Assembly (NCBI RefSeq): GCF_030376605.1
Contig: NZ_JARRAE010000010.1
Location: 62,001-126,000, forward strand
From: Pseudochrobactrum sp. sp1633
GTDB taxonomy: Bacteria; Pseudomonadota; Alphaproteobacteria; Rhizobiales; Rhizobiaceae
DNA: 64,000 nt
Direction: 5' to 3'
Shown: piece after piece, positions 7,776-17,894 of the stretch
Position numbering within the stretch: position 1 is the stretch's first letter
Layout of the letters: every line of letters begins with the position of its first letter
Translations under genes and position numbers: made by a program
Notes under the pieces: model-generated
Seen by the model: the letters and a program-made list of their open reading frames with translations, nothing else
Database searches by the model: none
What the model was told of the DNA's origin: nothing

Positions 7776-9206
7776 GTGACGTCAGACCAATCATCTGAAA
7801 ATAAATCTGCTGGTCAGCCTGCCGTTTCTGATAGTGCTGCTCAGAATAGTGCGTCACCATCTCACGCGGAGAGCGCGGCTTCTACGAGCGCTCATAAGCC
7901 TGTTACATCGGATGAAAAAGGCATTGTTGCACCGGTTTCACCGGAAATCGCTGCTGCGCCAGCTGCACCTGAGCCTGCAGCACCAGTGCAGGCACCTGCG
8001 CCGGTTACGCAGCCGGAAGCCAGTGCTGCGCCTGTGCAAAATACACCGGAAGCTGCAACCGGTCCTATCGTTCTGAAATCGGCGAGTGAGGCTTTGCGCC
8101 CTGAGCCGGGCACACCGCCGCCGGCGCCGAAAAAGCGTAAGCGCTCACGGCATGCCCGCAGCCAGATCGTTGTTTTTGCTAATTTTATGCTGTCTTTGCT
8201 GGTATTTCTCGTTATCGGCATGGGCGCGCTGTTCTACTTCGGTAAAGTTCAGTTCACATCCGAAGGTCCGCTTGCGCAGGATTCAACCTTTTTCGTGAAA
8301 CGCGGCAGCGGCATTGTTGAAATCTCCGATCAGCTGGAACGGGCTGATCTGATCACGGATGCGCGTATTTTCCGTTATGGTGCCCGTGCCTATGGCATGG
8401 AAAAGAGCATGAAAGCCGGTGAATATGCTATTCCGGCCTATGCTTCCATGCGCGATATTATGAATATCTTCGCTGAAGGTAAATCGCTGATGCACTCAGT
8501 GACCATTCCTGAAGGGCTGACCGTACAGCAGATTTTTGATCGCGTTGCCAATAGTGAGCTGCTCACCGGCGACCTGCCGAAAACACAGCCTGCCGAGGGC
8601 AGTCTTGTCGCTGATACGCTGAGTTTCACGCGCGGAACAACCCGTGAAGAAGTCGTCAATCGTCTGAAAACTGCGCAAAGCAAGCTGGTGGATGAAGTCT
8701 GGGCAAAGCGCCGTGAAGGTCTGCCGGTCAAAGACAAAAACGAATTCGTAACACTGGCTTCCATCGTTGAAAAAGAAACCGGCGTGGCATCTGAGCGTCC
8801 GCATGTTGCCTCTGTTTTTGTGAACCGTCTTAATCAGGGTATGCGCCTGCAATCCGATCCGACGATTATTTACGGTATTTTCGGCGGACGTGGCAAACCG
8901 GCTGACCGCCCGATTTACAAGTCGGATATCGAAAAAGACACGGCCTACAATACCTATATTATCAAAGGCTTGCCACCGACACCGATTGCCAATCCGGGGC
9001 GTGATGCTCTGGAAGCTGTTGCCAATCCGCTGGATACGAAAGACCTGTATTTTGTGGCTGACGGAACCGGCGGGCACGTATTCGCGGCGACTTTGAAAGA
9101 CCACAATGAAAATGTACGCAAATGGCGTGAAGTTGAACGCCAGCGTAAGGAAAATCCGTCCACTGGTGGTAACGGCGCAGCACCGGTAACGCCACCTTCT
9201 CCGTAA
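7776..9206 (+). CDS. mltG: Endolytic peptidoglycan transglycosylase (terminase)
   Basis: MltG (YceG) cleaves nascent glycan strands and sets their length at the inner membrane. The 476-residue protein has a Pro/Ala-rich cytoplasmic region of about 125 residues, one membrane segment at about 131-155 and a periplasmic catalytic domain with the family motif ASIVEKETG; Glu332 matches the known catalytic glutamate. I chose the GTG at 7776 because GGAG lies 7 bases upstream; an in-frame TTG at 7758 has no better site. The Pro/Ala-rich region is longer than in E. coli. It follows fabF, a known order in Rhizobiales. Confidence 0.93.
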   Translation: MTSDQSSENKSAGQPAVSDSAAQNSASPSHAESAASTSAHKPVTSDEKGIVAPVSPEIAAAPAAPEPAAPVQAPAPVTQPEASAAPVQNTPEAATGPIVLKSASEALRPEPGTPPPAPKKRKRSRHARSQIVVFANFMLSLLVFLVIGMGALFYFGKVQFTSEGPLAQDSTFFVKRGSGIVEISDQLERADLITDARIFRYGARAYGMEKSMKAGEYAIPAYASMRDIMNIFAEGKSLMHSVTIPEGLTVQQIFDRVANSELLTGDLPKTQPAEGSLVADTLSFTRGTTREEVVNRLKTAQSKLVDEVWAKRREGLPVKDKNEFVTLASIVEKETGVASERPHVASVFVNRLNQGMRLQSDPTIIYGIFGGRGKPADRPIYKSDIEKDTAYNTYIIKGLPPTPIANPGRDALEAVANPLDTKDLYFVADGTGGHVFAATLKDHNENVRKWREVERQRKENPSTGGNGAAPVTPPSP

Positions 9207-9239
9207 GGCTTGTGTTCAGATATAGAATTAAAATATGAT

Positions 9240-9267
9240 GCCGTCCGGTTATCCGGGCGGCATTTTT
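9240..9267 (+). terminator. Intrinsic terminator of mltG
   Basis: GCCGTCCGG at 9240-9248 pairs with CCGGGCGGC at 9253-9261 (one G-T pair), followed by ATTTTT. Confidence 0.75.
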
Positions 9268-9313
9268 CAAAGCAGTTTTGGAAAACAAAACGGCTCCAGA
9301 CATGGAATTTGTA

Positions 9314-10237
9314 ATGACAGTACAGAGCATGACCGGCTTCGCCCGCCATACGGCAACTTTCACACCGGAGAGTGGTGCGGAGACGCGGATCAGTTGGGAA
9401 ATCCGCTGCGTCAACGGCAAAGGCCTTGATGCACGTTTTCGCACGCCCAATGGCTTTGATGATCTTGAGCAATTATTACGTGCGGCGTTGGGGCGTGTGT
9501 TCTCGCGCGGGTCTTTTCAGGTCAATGTGACAGTCGAAGAACCGGAAGCGCAGGTCAAGCTGGTTATCAATGAAGCACTGCTGAGCAAGGTCATGCAGAC
9601 CGCACAGCAATTACAGAACCAATATGGCCTTGCACCGGCAAGTGTTGATGCAGTGCTCAACCTTAAAGGTATTCTTGAGCCGCCACAAACAGAGGCAGAT
9701 GAAAATGCCAAGGCGGCTTTAAAGGCCGTCTTGCTGTCCTCTTTTGATGAGGCGCTGGCTGCATTGAAACTGATGCGCTCACAAGAAGGGCAACGTCTGT
9801 CTGATCTGCTGAGCGGTCATGTAGACCGGATTGCAGAGCTGGCAGGGCAGGCACGTCAGGATGTATCGCGCAGTCCTGAGGCTATTCGTGAGCGCCTTGC
9901 CGGTCAGGTGGCTCTGTTGCTGGAGGCTGTGAATAATAATCGTGCTTCAGCAATTGCACTGGATGAGCAGCGCCTGCATATGGAAGCGGCATTTCTGGCC
10001 ACCAAGGCAGATATTCAGGAAGAGCTCGATCGGTTGGATATGCATGTGGATGCCGCGCATAAATTGCTGGCCGATGGCGGGCCTGTGGGGCGTAAGCTCG
10101 ACTTCCTGTCACAGGAATTTAACCGCGAAACCAATACGCTTTGCTCAAAGTCAAATGCGGCTTCCATTACAGCCATCGGTCTTGAACTGAAAGCTGTGGT
10201 TGATCAGTTTCGTGAGCAGATTCAAAATCTGGAATAG
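9314..10237 (+). CDS. yicC: YicC/YloC family endoribonuclease
   Basis: A 307-residue cytoplasmic protein with the family N-terminus MTVQSMTGFAR and the C-terminal part DFLSQEFNRETNTLCSKSN. YicC of E. coli is reported to be an endoribonuclease that affects small RNA turnover. The start at 9314 was chosen to match the family N-terminus; upstream in-frame ATG codons at 9278 and 9302 would add residues right after the mltG terminator. It precedes gmk, as in many proteobacteria. Confidence 0.9.
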   Translation: MTVQSMTGFARHTATFTPESGAETRISWEIRCVNGKGLDARFRTPNGFDDLEQLLRAALGRVFSRGSFQVNVTVEEPEAQVKLVINEALLSKVMQTAQQLQNQYGLAPASVDAVLNLKGILEPPQTEADENAKAALKAVLLSSFDEALAALKLMRSQEGQRLSDLLSGHVDRIAELAGQARQDVSRSPEAIRERLAGQVALLLEAVNNNRASAIALDEQRLHMEAAFLATKADIQEELDRLDMHVDAAHKLLADGGPVGRKLDFLSQEFNRETNTLCSKSNAASITAIGLELKAVVDQFREQIQNLE

Positions 10238-10304
10238 TCCGTATTGGAAAGCGTTTCTGTGCGGCGTATATTTAAGAACAAGTAATATTTTGATAACTAA
10301 AAAA

Positions 10305-10329
10305 CTCAGCGATCACACGGATCGCTGAG
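10305..10329. other. Perfect inverted repeat between yicC and gmk
   Basis: CTCAGCGATC at 10305-10314 pairs with GATCGCTGAG at 10320-10329. The long A-run is on the left side, so the T-run needed for termination exists on the minus strand only; on the plus strand it is followed by AACAAAAG. It may act as a yicC 3' hairpin or block antisense transcription. Confidence 0.55.
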
Positions 10330-10403
10330 AACAAAAGAGACATCAGTACGGCACAATGATATCAAACATATCAGTGAATAAAGAATCTGGAGCAGAGTAG
10401 ATC

Positions 10404-11063
10404 ATGGCCATCTCCTTCGTGGAAAATGCTGTCGCACGGCGCGGCCTTATGCTGGTCATTTCCTCACCATCGGGTGCTGGTAAATCCACCATCGCACGGC
10501 TGTTGCTGGAAGATCGGGAAATGGATCTTTCTCTCTCTGTGAGTGTGACCACCCGCCAGCGCCGCGCAAGCGAAATTGAAGGTATCCATTACCACTTTAA
10601 AAGCGTGCGCGAATTCGAGCGTCTGCGCGACAGTGATGCACTGATTGAGTGGGCAGAAGTCCACGGTAATTATTACGGCACGTTGCGCGAAACAGCTGAA
10701 AATGCGCTGGCAGATGGCCGCGACATGCTGTTCGATATTGACTGGCAGGGTGCAGAGCAGCTTCAGGCCAAAATGCCTGCCGATGTGGTGTCGATCTTTA
10801 TTCTGCCGCCGACCATGAAAGAGCTTCAGATGCGTCTGAACCGCCGCGCGGAAGATACTGCTGAAGTTATCGAAACGCGTCTGAACAATGCGCGTTTTGA
10901 AATCCAGAAATGGAGCAAATACGATTACATTGTTATCAATGAAGATCTGAACCAGTCCTATGCGGCTGTAAAGTCTATTGTGATGGCAGAGCGTCTGCGC
11001 CGTGACCGTCGTCCGGGTCTGTTTGAATTCGTCAACGGATTGCTGGAAGAGCAGCCTTCCTGA
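10404..11063 (+). CDS. gmk: Guanylate kinase
   Basis: Phosphorylates GMP to GDP. The 219-residue product has the P-loop SPSGAGKST (residues 21-29), the GMP-binding segment [18 protein letters not shown] and the [10 protein letters not shown] motif. The N-terminal extension of about 12 residues before the P-loop strand is modest. GGAG lies 16 bases upstream of the ATG, a rather long spacing. A strong terminator follows. Confidence 0.97.
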   Translation: MAISFVENAVARRGLMLVISSPSGAGKSTIARLLLEDREMDLSLSVSVTTRQRRASEIEGIHYHFKSVREFERLRDSDALIEWAEVHGNYYGTLRETAENALADGRDMLFDIDWQGAEQLQAKMPADVVSIFILPPTMKELQMRLNRRAEDTAEVIETRLNNARFEIQKWSKYDYIVINEDLNQSYAAVKSIVMAERLRRDRRPGLFEFVNGLLEEQPS

Positions 11064-11085
11064 GCGTTTGATTACTTAAAAAGAA

Positions 11086-11109
11086 AAACCGCCGTGAGGC
11101 GGTTTTTTA
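11086..11109. terminator. Bidirectional terminator between gmk and rsmA
   Basis: AAAACCGCC/GGCGGTTTT with a GTGA loop (11086-11105), with A-run and T-run on either side, so it can serve gmk on the plus strand and rsmA on the minus strand. Confidence 0.85.
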
Positions 11110-11179
11110 TGGCTTGCAGAATTATCGGGTTCGCGTATTTCCGTGACACAACCGGCTTCAGCTTTTGGCTCAAAAATGC

Positions 11180-12007
11180 TCAGAGCTGGTTCGTCAGATG
11201 CACAAATTCTTCCACGCTTAAAGTCTCGGCGCGGCGGGTCGGATCAATGCCTGCTTTATTGAGTAGGGCTTCACCGCCAAGCGGCTTGAGGCTCTGGCGC
11301 AGCATCTTGCGGCGCTGGCCGAAGGCAGCCTGTGTCACCCGTTCCAGAAGTTGCGGAGGACAGGCGAGCGGCTCATCACGCGGGATCATGTGCACAACGG
11401 CAGATGTTACTTTTGGCGGTGGCGTGAATGCCTGCGGCGGCAGATCAAACGCAATTTTAGACTGTGTGCGCCATCCGGCCAGTACACCAAGACGGCCATA
11501 GGCATCGTCACCGGCGTGGGCAACAATACGCTCAGCCACTTCCTTCTGGAACATCAGGGTCATGGAGCTGTAAAAAGGCGGCCACGGATCACTCAGCAAC
11601 CAGCCGATCAGCAACTGTGTGCCGACATTGTAAGGCAGGTTGGCGATGATCTTCGGCTTTTGTGTTGTATCAGGAAACAGTGCTTTAAAATCCTGCTCCA
11701 GCGCATCACCGGCTATTACCTTTAAACGTCCGGGATATTCTGCTGCAATTTCTGCCAGTGCAGGCAGGCAGCGCTCATCGCGCTCAATTGCTGTGACAAT
11801 GCCGCCTTGGGCAAGAATTGCACGGGTTAAGCCGCCGGGACCGGGACCAACTTCGATCACAGGCTGATCCTGCAAATTACCGGCCTGCCGTGCAATTTTT
11901 GAAGTCAGGTTCAGGTCGAGCAAAAAGTTCTGGCCGAGGGATTTCTTGGCATTCAGTTCATGACGTTCAATCACGTCACGCAGGGGCGGCAGATTATCAA
12001 TGCTCAT
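11180..12007 (-). CDS. rsmA: 16S rRNA dimethyladenosine transferase
   Basis: RsmA (KsgA) dimethylates two adjacent adenines near the 3' end of 16S rRNA. The 275-residue protein has SLGQNFLLD (23-31), the SAM motif [10 protein letters not shown] (52-61) and the NLPYNVGT motif (123-130). I chose the ATG at 12007: it overlaps the last 11 bases of pdxA, the usual pdxA-rsmA coupling, and gives the normal length; a longer frame from 12052 adds 15 residues that are antisense-like to pdxA. Confidence 0.96.
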   Translation of the reverse strand: MSIDNLPPLRDVIERHELNAKKSLGQNFLLDLNLTSKIARQAGNLQDQPVIEVGPGPGGLTRAILAQGGIVTAIERDERCLPALAEIAAEYPGRLKVIAGDALEQDFKALFPDTTQKPKIIANLPYNVGTQLLIGWLLSDPWPPFYSSMTLMFQKEVAERIVAHAGDDAYGRLGVLAGWRTQSKIAFDLPPQAFTPPPKVTSAVVHMIPRDEPLACPPQLLERVTQAAFGQRRKMLRQSLKPLGGEALLNKAGIDPTRRAETLSVEEFVHLTNQL

Positions 12008-13052
12008 TCGTTGTTTTTGTCCGTTGATTGTTCGCAGCCAGTTCTGCTGCAAGTTTGAGGGCGGCGATCAGGCTGTCCGGTCGGGCAATGCCCCGCCCCG
12101 CAATATCAAATGCCGTTCCGTGGTCAGGCGAGGTGCGGATGAATGGCATGCCGAGCGTTACATTGACTGTTTCGTCAAAAGCCAGCGCCTTCGCCGGAAT
12201 GAGCGCCTGATCATGATACATGCAAATAGCGGCATCATAGGTCGTCAGTGCCTGTTTGTGGAACATTGTATCCGCAGGCAGAGGTCCGCGAATATTGATG
12301 CCTTCAGACTTCAGCAGCTCAATGGCAGGGCGGATGACTGCATCATCCTCATGGCCGAGCGCTCCGCCTTCACCTGCATGCGGATTGAGACCTGAGACGG
12401 CAATACGCGGATGGCTGATGCCGAAGCGTACCCGCAGATCATGCTCTGTAATGCGGATTGTCTCGATAATGGCATCGGTGGTGAGCTGCTCTGGTACTTT
12501 ATGCAGCGGAATATGGATGGTCACGGGAACGGCGCGCAATTGCGGGCCTGCAAGCATCATGACAGGGCGCACTTCAGTCCCAAGATGGCGTGAGGCCAGA
12601 TGCGCAAGAAACTCCGTATGACCGGGAAAGCCAAAGCCTGCTTCATAGAGCGGTTTCTTGGCAATAGGGCAGGTCGTAACCGCACTTGCCTGACCATTCA
12701 GCACATAGGATGTTGCCCGCTCAATTGCCTCAATAATACCGGCGGCATTATCTGCTTGCGGAATGCCGGGTTTATCGGACAGCCGGTTCGCCAGTGGTAC
12801 AACAGGCAGGTAATGACAAAAACGCTGCACGGCTTCTGAAGGCTGGCAGATGCTGAGCGGAATATCGAGGCCGAGTTGTCTGGCTCTTGCGGTTAAAAGC
12901 GCGGGATCTGCCAGAATGAAGAACGGTGGCAGAGAATATTTCTCGCGAGAAGCCCATGCGGCAAGAGCAATATCCGGACCAATACCGGACGGATCACCGA
13001 CACTGAGGGCAACCGGAGCGAGAGGAGCCTCTCCATGATGCGGAAAAACCAT
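11997..13052 (-). CDS. pdxA: 4-hydroxythreonine-4-phosphate dehydrogenase
   Basis: PdxA acts in pyridoxal 5'-phosphate synthesis (DXP-dependent route). The 351-residue protein shows GDPSGIGP (19-26), [11 protein letters not shown] and the metal-site region [12 protein letters not shown]. The ATG at 13052 follows CGGAGCATAAA; a further frame to 13106 would start inside a palindrome and add 18 unlike residues. It overlaps rsmA and lies 85 bases after surA. Confidence 0.95.
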   Translation of the reverse strand: MVFPHHGEAPLAPVALSVGDPSGIGPDIALAAWASREKYSLPPFFILADPALLTARARQLGLDIPLSICQPSEAVQRFCHYLPVVPLANRLSDKPGIPQADNAAGIIEAIERATSYVLNGQASAVTTCPIAKKPLYEAGFGFPGHTEFLAHLASRHLGTEVRPVMMLAGPQLRAVPVTIHIPLHKVPEQLTTDAIIETIRITEHDLRVRFGISHPRIAVSGLNPHAGEGGALGHEDDAVIRPAIELLKSEGINIRGPLPADTMFHKQALTTYDAAICMYHDQALIPAKALAFDETVNVTLGMPFIRTSPDHGTAFDIAGRGIARPDSLIAALKLAAELAANNQRTKTTNEH

Positions 13053-13100
13053 TTTATGCTCCGGTTCTGCTGTTCGCAGGGTGCGAATTAAAGATAGTAT

Positions 13101-13129
13101 AGTCACGCAAGGTCAGACCTTGCGTGACT
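13101..13129. other. Perfect 29-base palindrome between surA and pdxA
   Basis: AGTCACGCAAGGTC and GACCTTGCGTGACT flank a single A. On the minus strand the stem is followed by ATACTATCTTTAATT, so it could be a weak terminator or a processing hairpin that lowers pdxA-rsmA output relative to the lpt-surA part. Confidence 0.6.
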
Positions 13130-13137
13130 AATAAGGT

Positions 13138-14112
13138 TTAGCGATTAACGATTTTCGCTTTTTCGCGCAGTTCTTTCAGGTACTTCTTGCTGATTTCTTC
13201 AGCCTTCTTTTCCTGATCGGAATTGCTGCCTGTACCTTCCATAGAGAAAGTCAGCTGTGCAACGCGGTCATCCGATACTGTGCGCTTGGCGCAAACAGCG
13301 AGAAACTCAACGCCTTTGTCGGTATCCTGTACAGCAGTAGGCCGGCCGACGGCTGTTTCTTTCAGCTGCTTTGACCATTCCGGCGGCAGCTGCAGTTCCA
13401 GATGTTTGCCAAGATCACGCACAGTCACATCGAGCATGCCTTTGGTTTGCGCACGGGTAGCATCACAACCGGAGAACCGATTGCGCAAAGCTGTGGCTTC
13501 CTGACGGCGCTTGGCCATAGTGCCTGCTGAGCGGCTGGCGGCAGGCACAACAAAAATCACCTGCTGCAATGTATATTCACTGGAAGAAGGTTTTTTACCG
13601 CCTTCTTTGAGCATACGCTGCACTGCATCCTGCTCGCTCATCATACCTTCTGAGCGGAAGCGTGCGCCGATTGCGCGGCTCCAGCCCATCTGTACCATGA
13701 TAAAGGTTTTGAAGTGCTTAGGTGTAATGCCTGCCTGATTCATCAACTGGTTAAGCTGCGCAACGCTCATCTTGTTGCGGGAAGCAAAGCCTGCAAAGGC
13801 AGTTTCAACTTCCTGATCGGAAACAACAATACCGCGTGATTTCATTTCTACGCGCTTGAGCATCTCTTCAACAAGTTCATCCTGCGCAATCTTGCTGAGA
13901 TTGCCGCTGCGGCGCTGCAGTTTCAAAAATGCAGCACGGTTAGCGATGTCAACATTAGTAATCGGATTGTTGTTGACGATAACCTTAATCTCGGCTGCAT
14001 GGGCGACACCGGTAAGTTCTGTTGTGCCGAGTGCAGTCATGGCAACAGTACCGGCAATCAGTGCAGCAAAAATACGCTTGTTAAAGTTCATGCTCATGGT
14101 GGTAAAGTTCAT
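13138..14112 (-). CDS. SurA-like periplasmic chaperone
   Basis: A 324-residue secreted protein with a signal peptide ending near VAHAAE. The mature part begins IKVIVNNNPITNVDIANRAA, typical of the SurA N-terminal chaperone domain. I do not see a convincing intact parvulin motif set, so prolyl isomerase activity is uncertain; the C-terminal half is compatible with one degenerate PPIase domain. SurA helps outer membrane proteins fold. Its place directly after lptD (gap 339 bases) and before pdxA matches the lptD-surA-pdxA-rsmA order of many proteobacteria. Two other in-frame ATG codons lie 15 and 21 bases inside. Confidence 0.8.
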   Translation of the reverse strand: MNFTTMSMNFNKRIFAALIAGTVAMTALGTTELTGVAHAAEIKVIVNNNPITNVDIANRAAFLKLQRRSGNLSKIAQDELVEEMLKRVEMKSRGIVVSDQEVETAFAGFASRNKMSVAQLNQLMNQAGITPKHFKTFIMVQMGWSRAIGARFRSEGMMSEQDAVQRMLKEGGKKPSSSEYTLQQVIFVVPAASRSAGTMAKRRQEATALRNRFSGCDATRAQTKGMLDVTVRDLGKHLELQLPPEWSKQLKETAVGRPTAVQDTDKGVEFLAVCAKRTVSDDRVAQLTFSMEGTGSNSDQEKKAEEISKKYLKELREKAKIVNR

Positions 14113-14451
14113 ACCTGGTTTCCCGTTACGCGCTTCAGGACGCGATCATCTCCGTATCCGGAGTAAATGATAGATAAATGATCTGTATTGCCACATCCTG
14201 TCAGGGTTTCCGTTCTTGTATAAATGAGCAGATGCGGTGAAACAAGCTCTCATACTACGGGCGACAGAGAAATTCAGCTTGTCCATAAGCTGAAATTAGT
14301 ACGAATTTATGATGTGATTGAGTTGATTATGCGGAAATTCACCGCGGTAACTTTTATGACTGTCTAAACTGACTTTAAATAATTTACGGCCCGCATGAAG
14401 CGAGCCGTAAATTTATTTGTAAAAATGAAGTCTCTGATGATCTGATGAGCG
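14113..14451. other. Gap between lptD and the surA-like gene
   Basis: This 339-base gap has an inverted repeat near 14381-14413 after lptD and is AT-rich further on. It probably contains a separate surA promoter. No gene seen. Confidence 0.4.
14381..14413 (-). terminator. Possible lptD terminator
   Basis: AATTTACGGC at 14381-14390 pairs with GCCGTAAATT at 14404-14413. On the minus strand the tail is ATTTAAAG, a weak T-run. Confidence 0.4.
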
Positions 14452-16806
14452 TCAGAATGAACTGCCAAGATCACCAAGTGTCCGGAAGGAAATATTGAAG
14501 CCGACCGAGTGAGAAATCTTATCCTGACCCGGGCTGCGTGACTGGATATAGGCCATTGAATAAGTGAAGCACTCATCGTCATAAGCCAGACCAGACTGCG
14601 CCTTTACCAGTGTTTCTGATACGATATCATAGGTTCCGGAGCCGAACACACGCCAGTTTTCCTTAAAGCGTGTTGATCCGCTCAGGCTGACTTCCTGACG
14701 TTCCTGATCGTAGCCGTAGTCAGGCTGCTTAGCGATATAGGCATATTTAACAGAAGCCTGCACAACCTGTCCGGTATGGCTTGCTTCCAGCTCACCGCGC
14801 TGAATATCAAAATTATCTTTGTCAAAGCGTCCGCGAGCGGCAAAGGCAAGGCCGGTATTGTTGGATAAGCCAAGCATTGCAACATAGTCAGAACGCTTGC
14901 CTTCAAGACCGGAATTCGCACCCGCGCCGACAAAGTCGCTTGTCGCAAAGGAGTTCAGGCCACCCAGATGGAAGGACTGACCTGCCAAACCGTGGATAGA
15001 CCAGCCATTATTCATGTTGCCGGAATAGCGAAGCCCCAGATTAGCACGGGTGCCGCCTTCAACACGGTCGTAGCCGGAGAATTTATCACGCTGGAACAGG
15101 CTGGTCGCATCGAATACAAAGCTCTGCGCATCTTCATTCGGCAGACGCCCCGCATAAGGCTCATCATTGCGAACGAAAATCTGGGCTGTTGGCTCCAGAA
15201 TCTGCGTCATGCTTGTGGATGAGAACAGGATCGGCCAGCGCACTTCAAGACCGGCGGTTGCCATGCCACGAAATGCCTGTGAACGGATTTCATTGCCTGT
15301 GCCGAATGTATCACTGGTATCAATGCCGATAGCGTCGCCACGCAAAGCCAGCAAAGGCGTGATGACAAGCCCTTGTTCGCTGATGAATGTCCGCTTCCAT
15401 TCTGCTTCTGTGGTCAGGCGGGCACTGCTGCCTTTCACGCCACGAATGAAGTCACGAATATTACCGTTATTGTTCAGGCTGAAGATATCTGACGTTTCAC
15501 GATAGATGCCCTGCAGATTGCTGGTAATTGTCAGCTCGCCGCCATAGACCGAACCCGGCACTGTATAGAGGTAATCAACGCTTGGCAGAACCCAAGGCTG
15601 CTTGGTGTCGACGGCATTGGTACTGCCATTCAGCACATCTTCCTGAACCTTGAACTTATAAAAGTTGATATCAAGATGATTGCGGCCGTTAATGCCACGC
15701 AAATAGACGTTGGATGTCAGCGTTTCATCGCTGTAGCCGCTGATCTTATAGGTGCGGCTGAAGTTTTTATCCGTCTGGGCGATTACGTCCCAGCCGAAGC
15801 TCCAACGCGGATTAATTTTGAAATCACCCTTGGAACTGGCCATTGCGCGGAAGCGTTCCTGCGCATCAACAGTTGTAGAGCCGAATTCACCCGGTTTTGC
15901 CTGATAAATACCCGCAACGCGGATATTATATGAGCCGTTTTCAAGGCGGTGACGCCATTCGGTCTCGCTCAGGAAACCCTGTTTGCTCAGAGCTGTGCCA
16001 TAGGTGGTAATGTCGTAATTTGGTGCCAGATTCCAGAAATAACCGGCTCTCACACCAAAGCCGAGTTCATCTTTATAAAGAAAGCTCGGAAACAGGAAGC
16101 CGCTCTTACGTTTGATGGTCGGGTCAGCAATTTCAAAAGAGGGCAGAGCAAATAGCGATTTGCCGAACATTTCAAAACGGCCGCCTTCAAAGCGTACGGT
16201 TTTCTTGGTGCCGTTCCAGATGATCTTCTTGGCTTTAACCTGCCAGAGAACCGGTTTGCTCGGATCTTTTTCACAAGCCCGGCACGCGGTGTAAACACCG
16301 TTATTGAATGTCGTAATTTCACCGAGGCTGCGTTCGGCGCTCTCGGCAGCAAAACGGGTGTCGTCAACAGTCTCAACACGCAGGCCGTTTACAAAACCAT
16401 CACGGAAGTCATCCGTAACATCCATTTCATCGGAATAGATGCGGTTACCATCGCGTTCGACAATTTCAACATTGCCTTTCGCAACCATGCGCTTTGTTTT
16501 CTGGTTGTAAACAACCTGACGCGCAACCAGACGATTACCATCATATTCGATCTGCACATTGCCGGCGGCAGTGACGGTGTTCTGATCTTTGTCGACAATC
16601 AGATTGTCAGCCTGCAACAGCATTTTGGCATCAGGATTGGTCTGATACTGGCTGCCGAACTCAGCGGAACCTGCTGCATCCTGCGCGTGAGCAGCAGAAG
16701 ACAGGGAAATCATCATAGAGGTGGAAAAAATGCACGCAAGAGCTGTCCCGCGTGCAAGACGCGCGAAATACTCAGAAACTACCGTGCGGGGGCTACTCAA
16801 TCCCAC
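14452..16806 (-). CDS. lptD: LPS assembly protein LptD
   Basis: LptD is the outer membrane barrel that inserts lipopolysaccharide into the outer leaflet. The 784-residue protein has a signal peptide ending near SSAAHAQ, an OstA-type N-terminal domain (ADNLIVDKDQNTVTAAGNVQ) and a long C-terminal barrel with alternating aromatic strands ending in Phe. The start is GTG at 16806, sharing one base with the lptG stop (TAGTG), with AGGAGG upstream. Two Cys residues lie close together (ACRACEK region). Confidence 0.95.
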   Translation of the reverse strand: MGLSSPRTVVSEYFARLARGTALACIFSTSMMISLSSAAHAQDAAGSAEFGSQYQTNPDAKMLLQADNLIVDKDQNTVTAAGNVQIEYDGNRLVARQVVYNQKTKRMVAKGNVEIVERDGNRIYSDEMDVTDDFRDGFVNGLRVETVDDTRFAAESAERSLGEITTFNNGVYTACRACEKDPSKPVLWQVKAKKIIWNGTKKTVRFEGGRFEMFGKSLFALPSFEIADPTIKRKSGFLFPSFLYKDELGFGVRAGYFWNLAPNYDITTYGTALSKQGFLSETEWRHRLENGSYNIRVAGIYQAKPGEFGSTTVDAQERFRAMASSKGDFKINPRWSFGWDVIAQTDKNFSRTYKISGYSDETLTSNVYLRGINGRNHLDINFYKFKVQEDVLNGSTNAVDTKQPWVLPSVDYLYTVPGSVYGGELTITSNLQGIYRETSDIFSLNNNGNIRDFIRGVKGSSARLTTEAEWKRTFISEQGLVITPLLALRGDAIGIDTSDTFGTGNEIRSQAFRGMATAGLEVRWPILFSSTSMTQILEPTAQIFVRNDEPYAGRLPNEDAQSFVFDATSLFQRDKFSGYDRVEGGTRANLGLRYSGNMNNGWSIHGLAGQSFHLGGLNSFATSDFVGAGANSGLEGKRSDYVAMLGLSNNTGLAFAARGRFDKDNFDIQRGELEASHTGQVVQASVKYAYIAKQPDYGYDQERQEVSLSGSTRFKENWRVFGSGTYDIVSETLVKAQSGLAYDDECFTYSMAYIQSRSPGQDKISHSVGFNISFRTLGDLGSSF

Positions 16807-17894
16807 TAACCATCCTCCTTATGGAGCAAAAAGGAGATTCCAAAAAATGTTGCAATCAATACCGGTACCCATGCCGCCACAAAAGGCGGCACGAATCCTG
16901 CCGTGCCAAAGGCTTTGGCAAGTACAGTAACGACATAAAGCACGAACCCGGCGATGATGCCACCCAGAATCATTGTTCCGGACTGGCCAGAACGCACAAA
17001 TTTTAATGAGACTGTTGCTGCAATCAGCGTCATGGCCATCAGAAGGGCAGGCAAGGCCAGCAAAGACTGGAACTGCATGTCAAAAGCTGTGGCCGAAAAG
17101 CCGAAAGAACGTGCGACTTCGATCTTGCGGGGCAATTGAACAAATGGAATCGTATCGGGTGAAGAAAGTTTCTCTTCGAGAAATTCCGCTTTTAACTGCG
17201 TCGGAATTTTTGTGGATAACAGCTCTTTAGGTTCCTGTCCCTCAACAATGTGGGTCACATTGGTCAGGCTCCAGTATCCGTCTTCCAGATGGGCATTACG
17301 GGCGTCGAAACGCTCTTTAATAGTTTTGTCTTCATTGAACACGAAAAAGCTGACATCTGTCAGATGTGTTCCCTGAGCGAGAATACCTTTTGCGCCAATG
17401 ATGGTTTCCTGTCCGTCAGACTTCTGACGCAGCCACGGATCGCGCATTGCGGAAACCTGATTAACATTGCCGTTCTGCCATTGAGTGCTGATTTCCATCG
17501 ACTTTTCGAAGCCATAGGCCGCCAGCGGATTAATGATAAAAATCGTAACAAGGCCAAACAGAAATGCACCAAGACAGGCCGGCAGCAAAAACTGCCATGC
17601 GGAAACCCCGACAGAACGCGCAACAACCAGTTCATATTTGCGGTTCAGCGCAATGAGTGTGGCCATAGCGGAAAACAGCGCTACAAACGGAATAATCTGC
17701 TGCATGATAAAAGGGATGCGCATCGCTGAAAGTCCCAGCGCTGCCCATACCGAATAATCCGGAAGATTGGCCAGTTTGCTGGCATTTTCAGTGAAATCCA
17801 GCAGCAGGGATAAGGCGAAAATCCCGAGCAGAAAATACAGAGTGGTTTTGACATAGCGCATGAAGAAATAGCGCCCGAGTGTCCAGCCGATCAT
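16806..17894 (-). CDS. lptG: LPS export ABC transporter permease LptG
   Basis: A 362-residue YjgP/YjgQ family inner membrane protein. It has an N-terminal group and a C-terminal group of membrane segments separated by a periplasmic beta-jellyroll domain that hands LPS to the periplasmic bridge. The start overlaps the lptF stop by 4 bases (ATGA). It partners with LptF; the ATPase LptB is not in the window. Confidence 0.95.
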   Translation of the reverse strand: MIGWTLGRYFFMRYVKTTLYFLLGIFALSLLLDFTENASKLANLPDYSVWAALGLSAMRIPFIMQQIIPFVALFSAMATLIALNRKYELVVARSVGVSAWQFLLPACLGAFLFGLVTIFIINPLAAYGFEKSMEISTQWQNGNVNQVSAMRDPWLRQKSDGQETIIGAKGILAQGTHLTDVSFFVFNEDKTIKERFDARNAHLEDGYWSLTNVTHIVEGQEPKELLSTKIPTQLKAEFLEEKLSSPDTIPFVQLPRKIEVARSFGFSATAFDMQFQSLLALPALLMAMTLIAATVSLKFVRSGQSGTMILGGIIAGFVLYVVTVLAKAFGTAGFVPPFVAAWVPVLIATFFGISFLLHKEDG

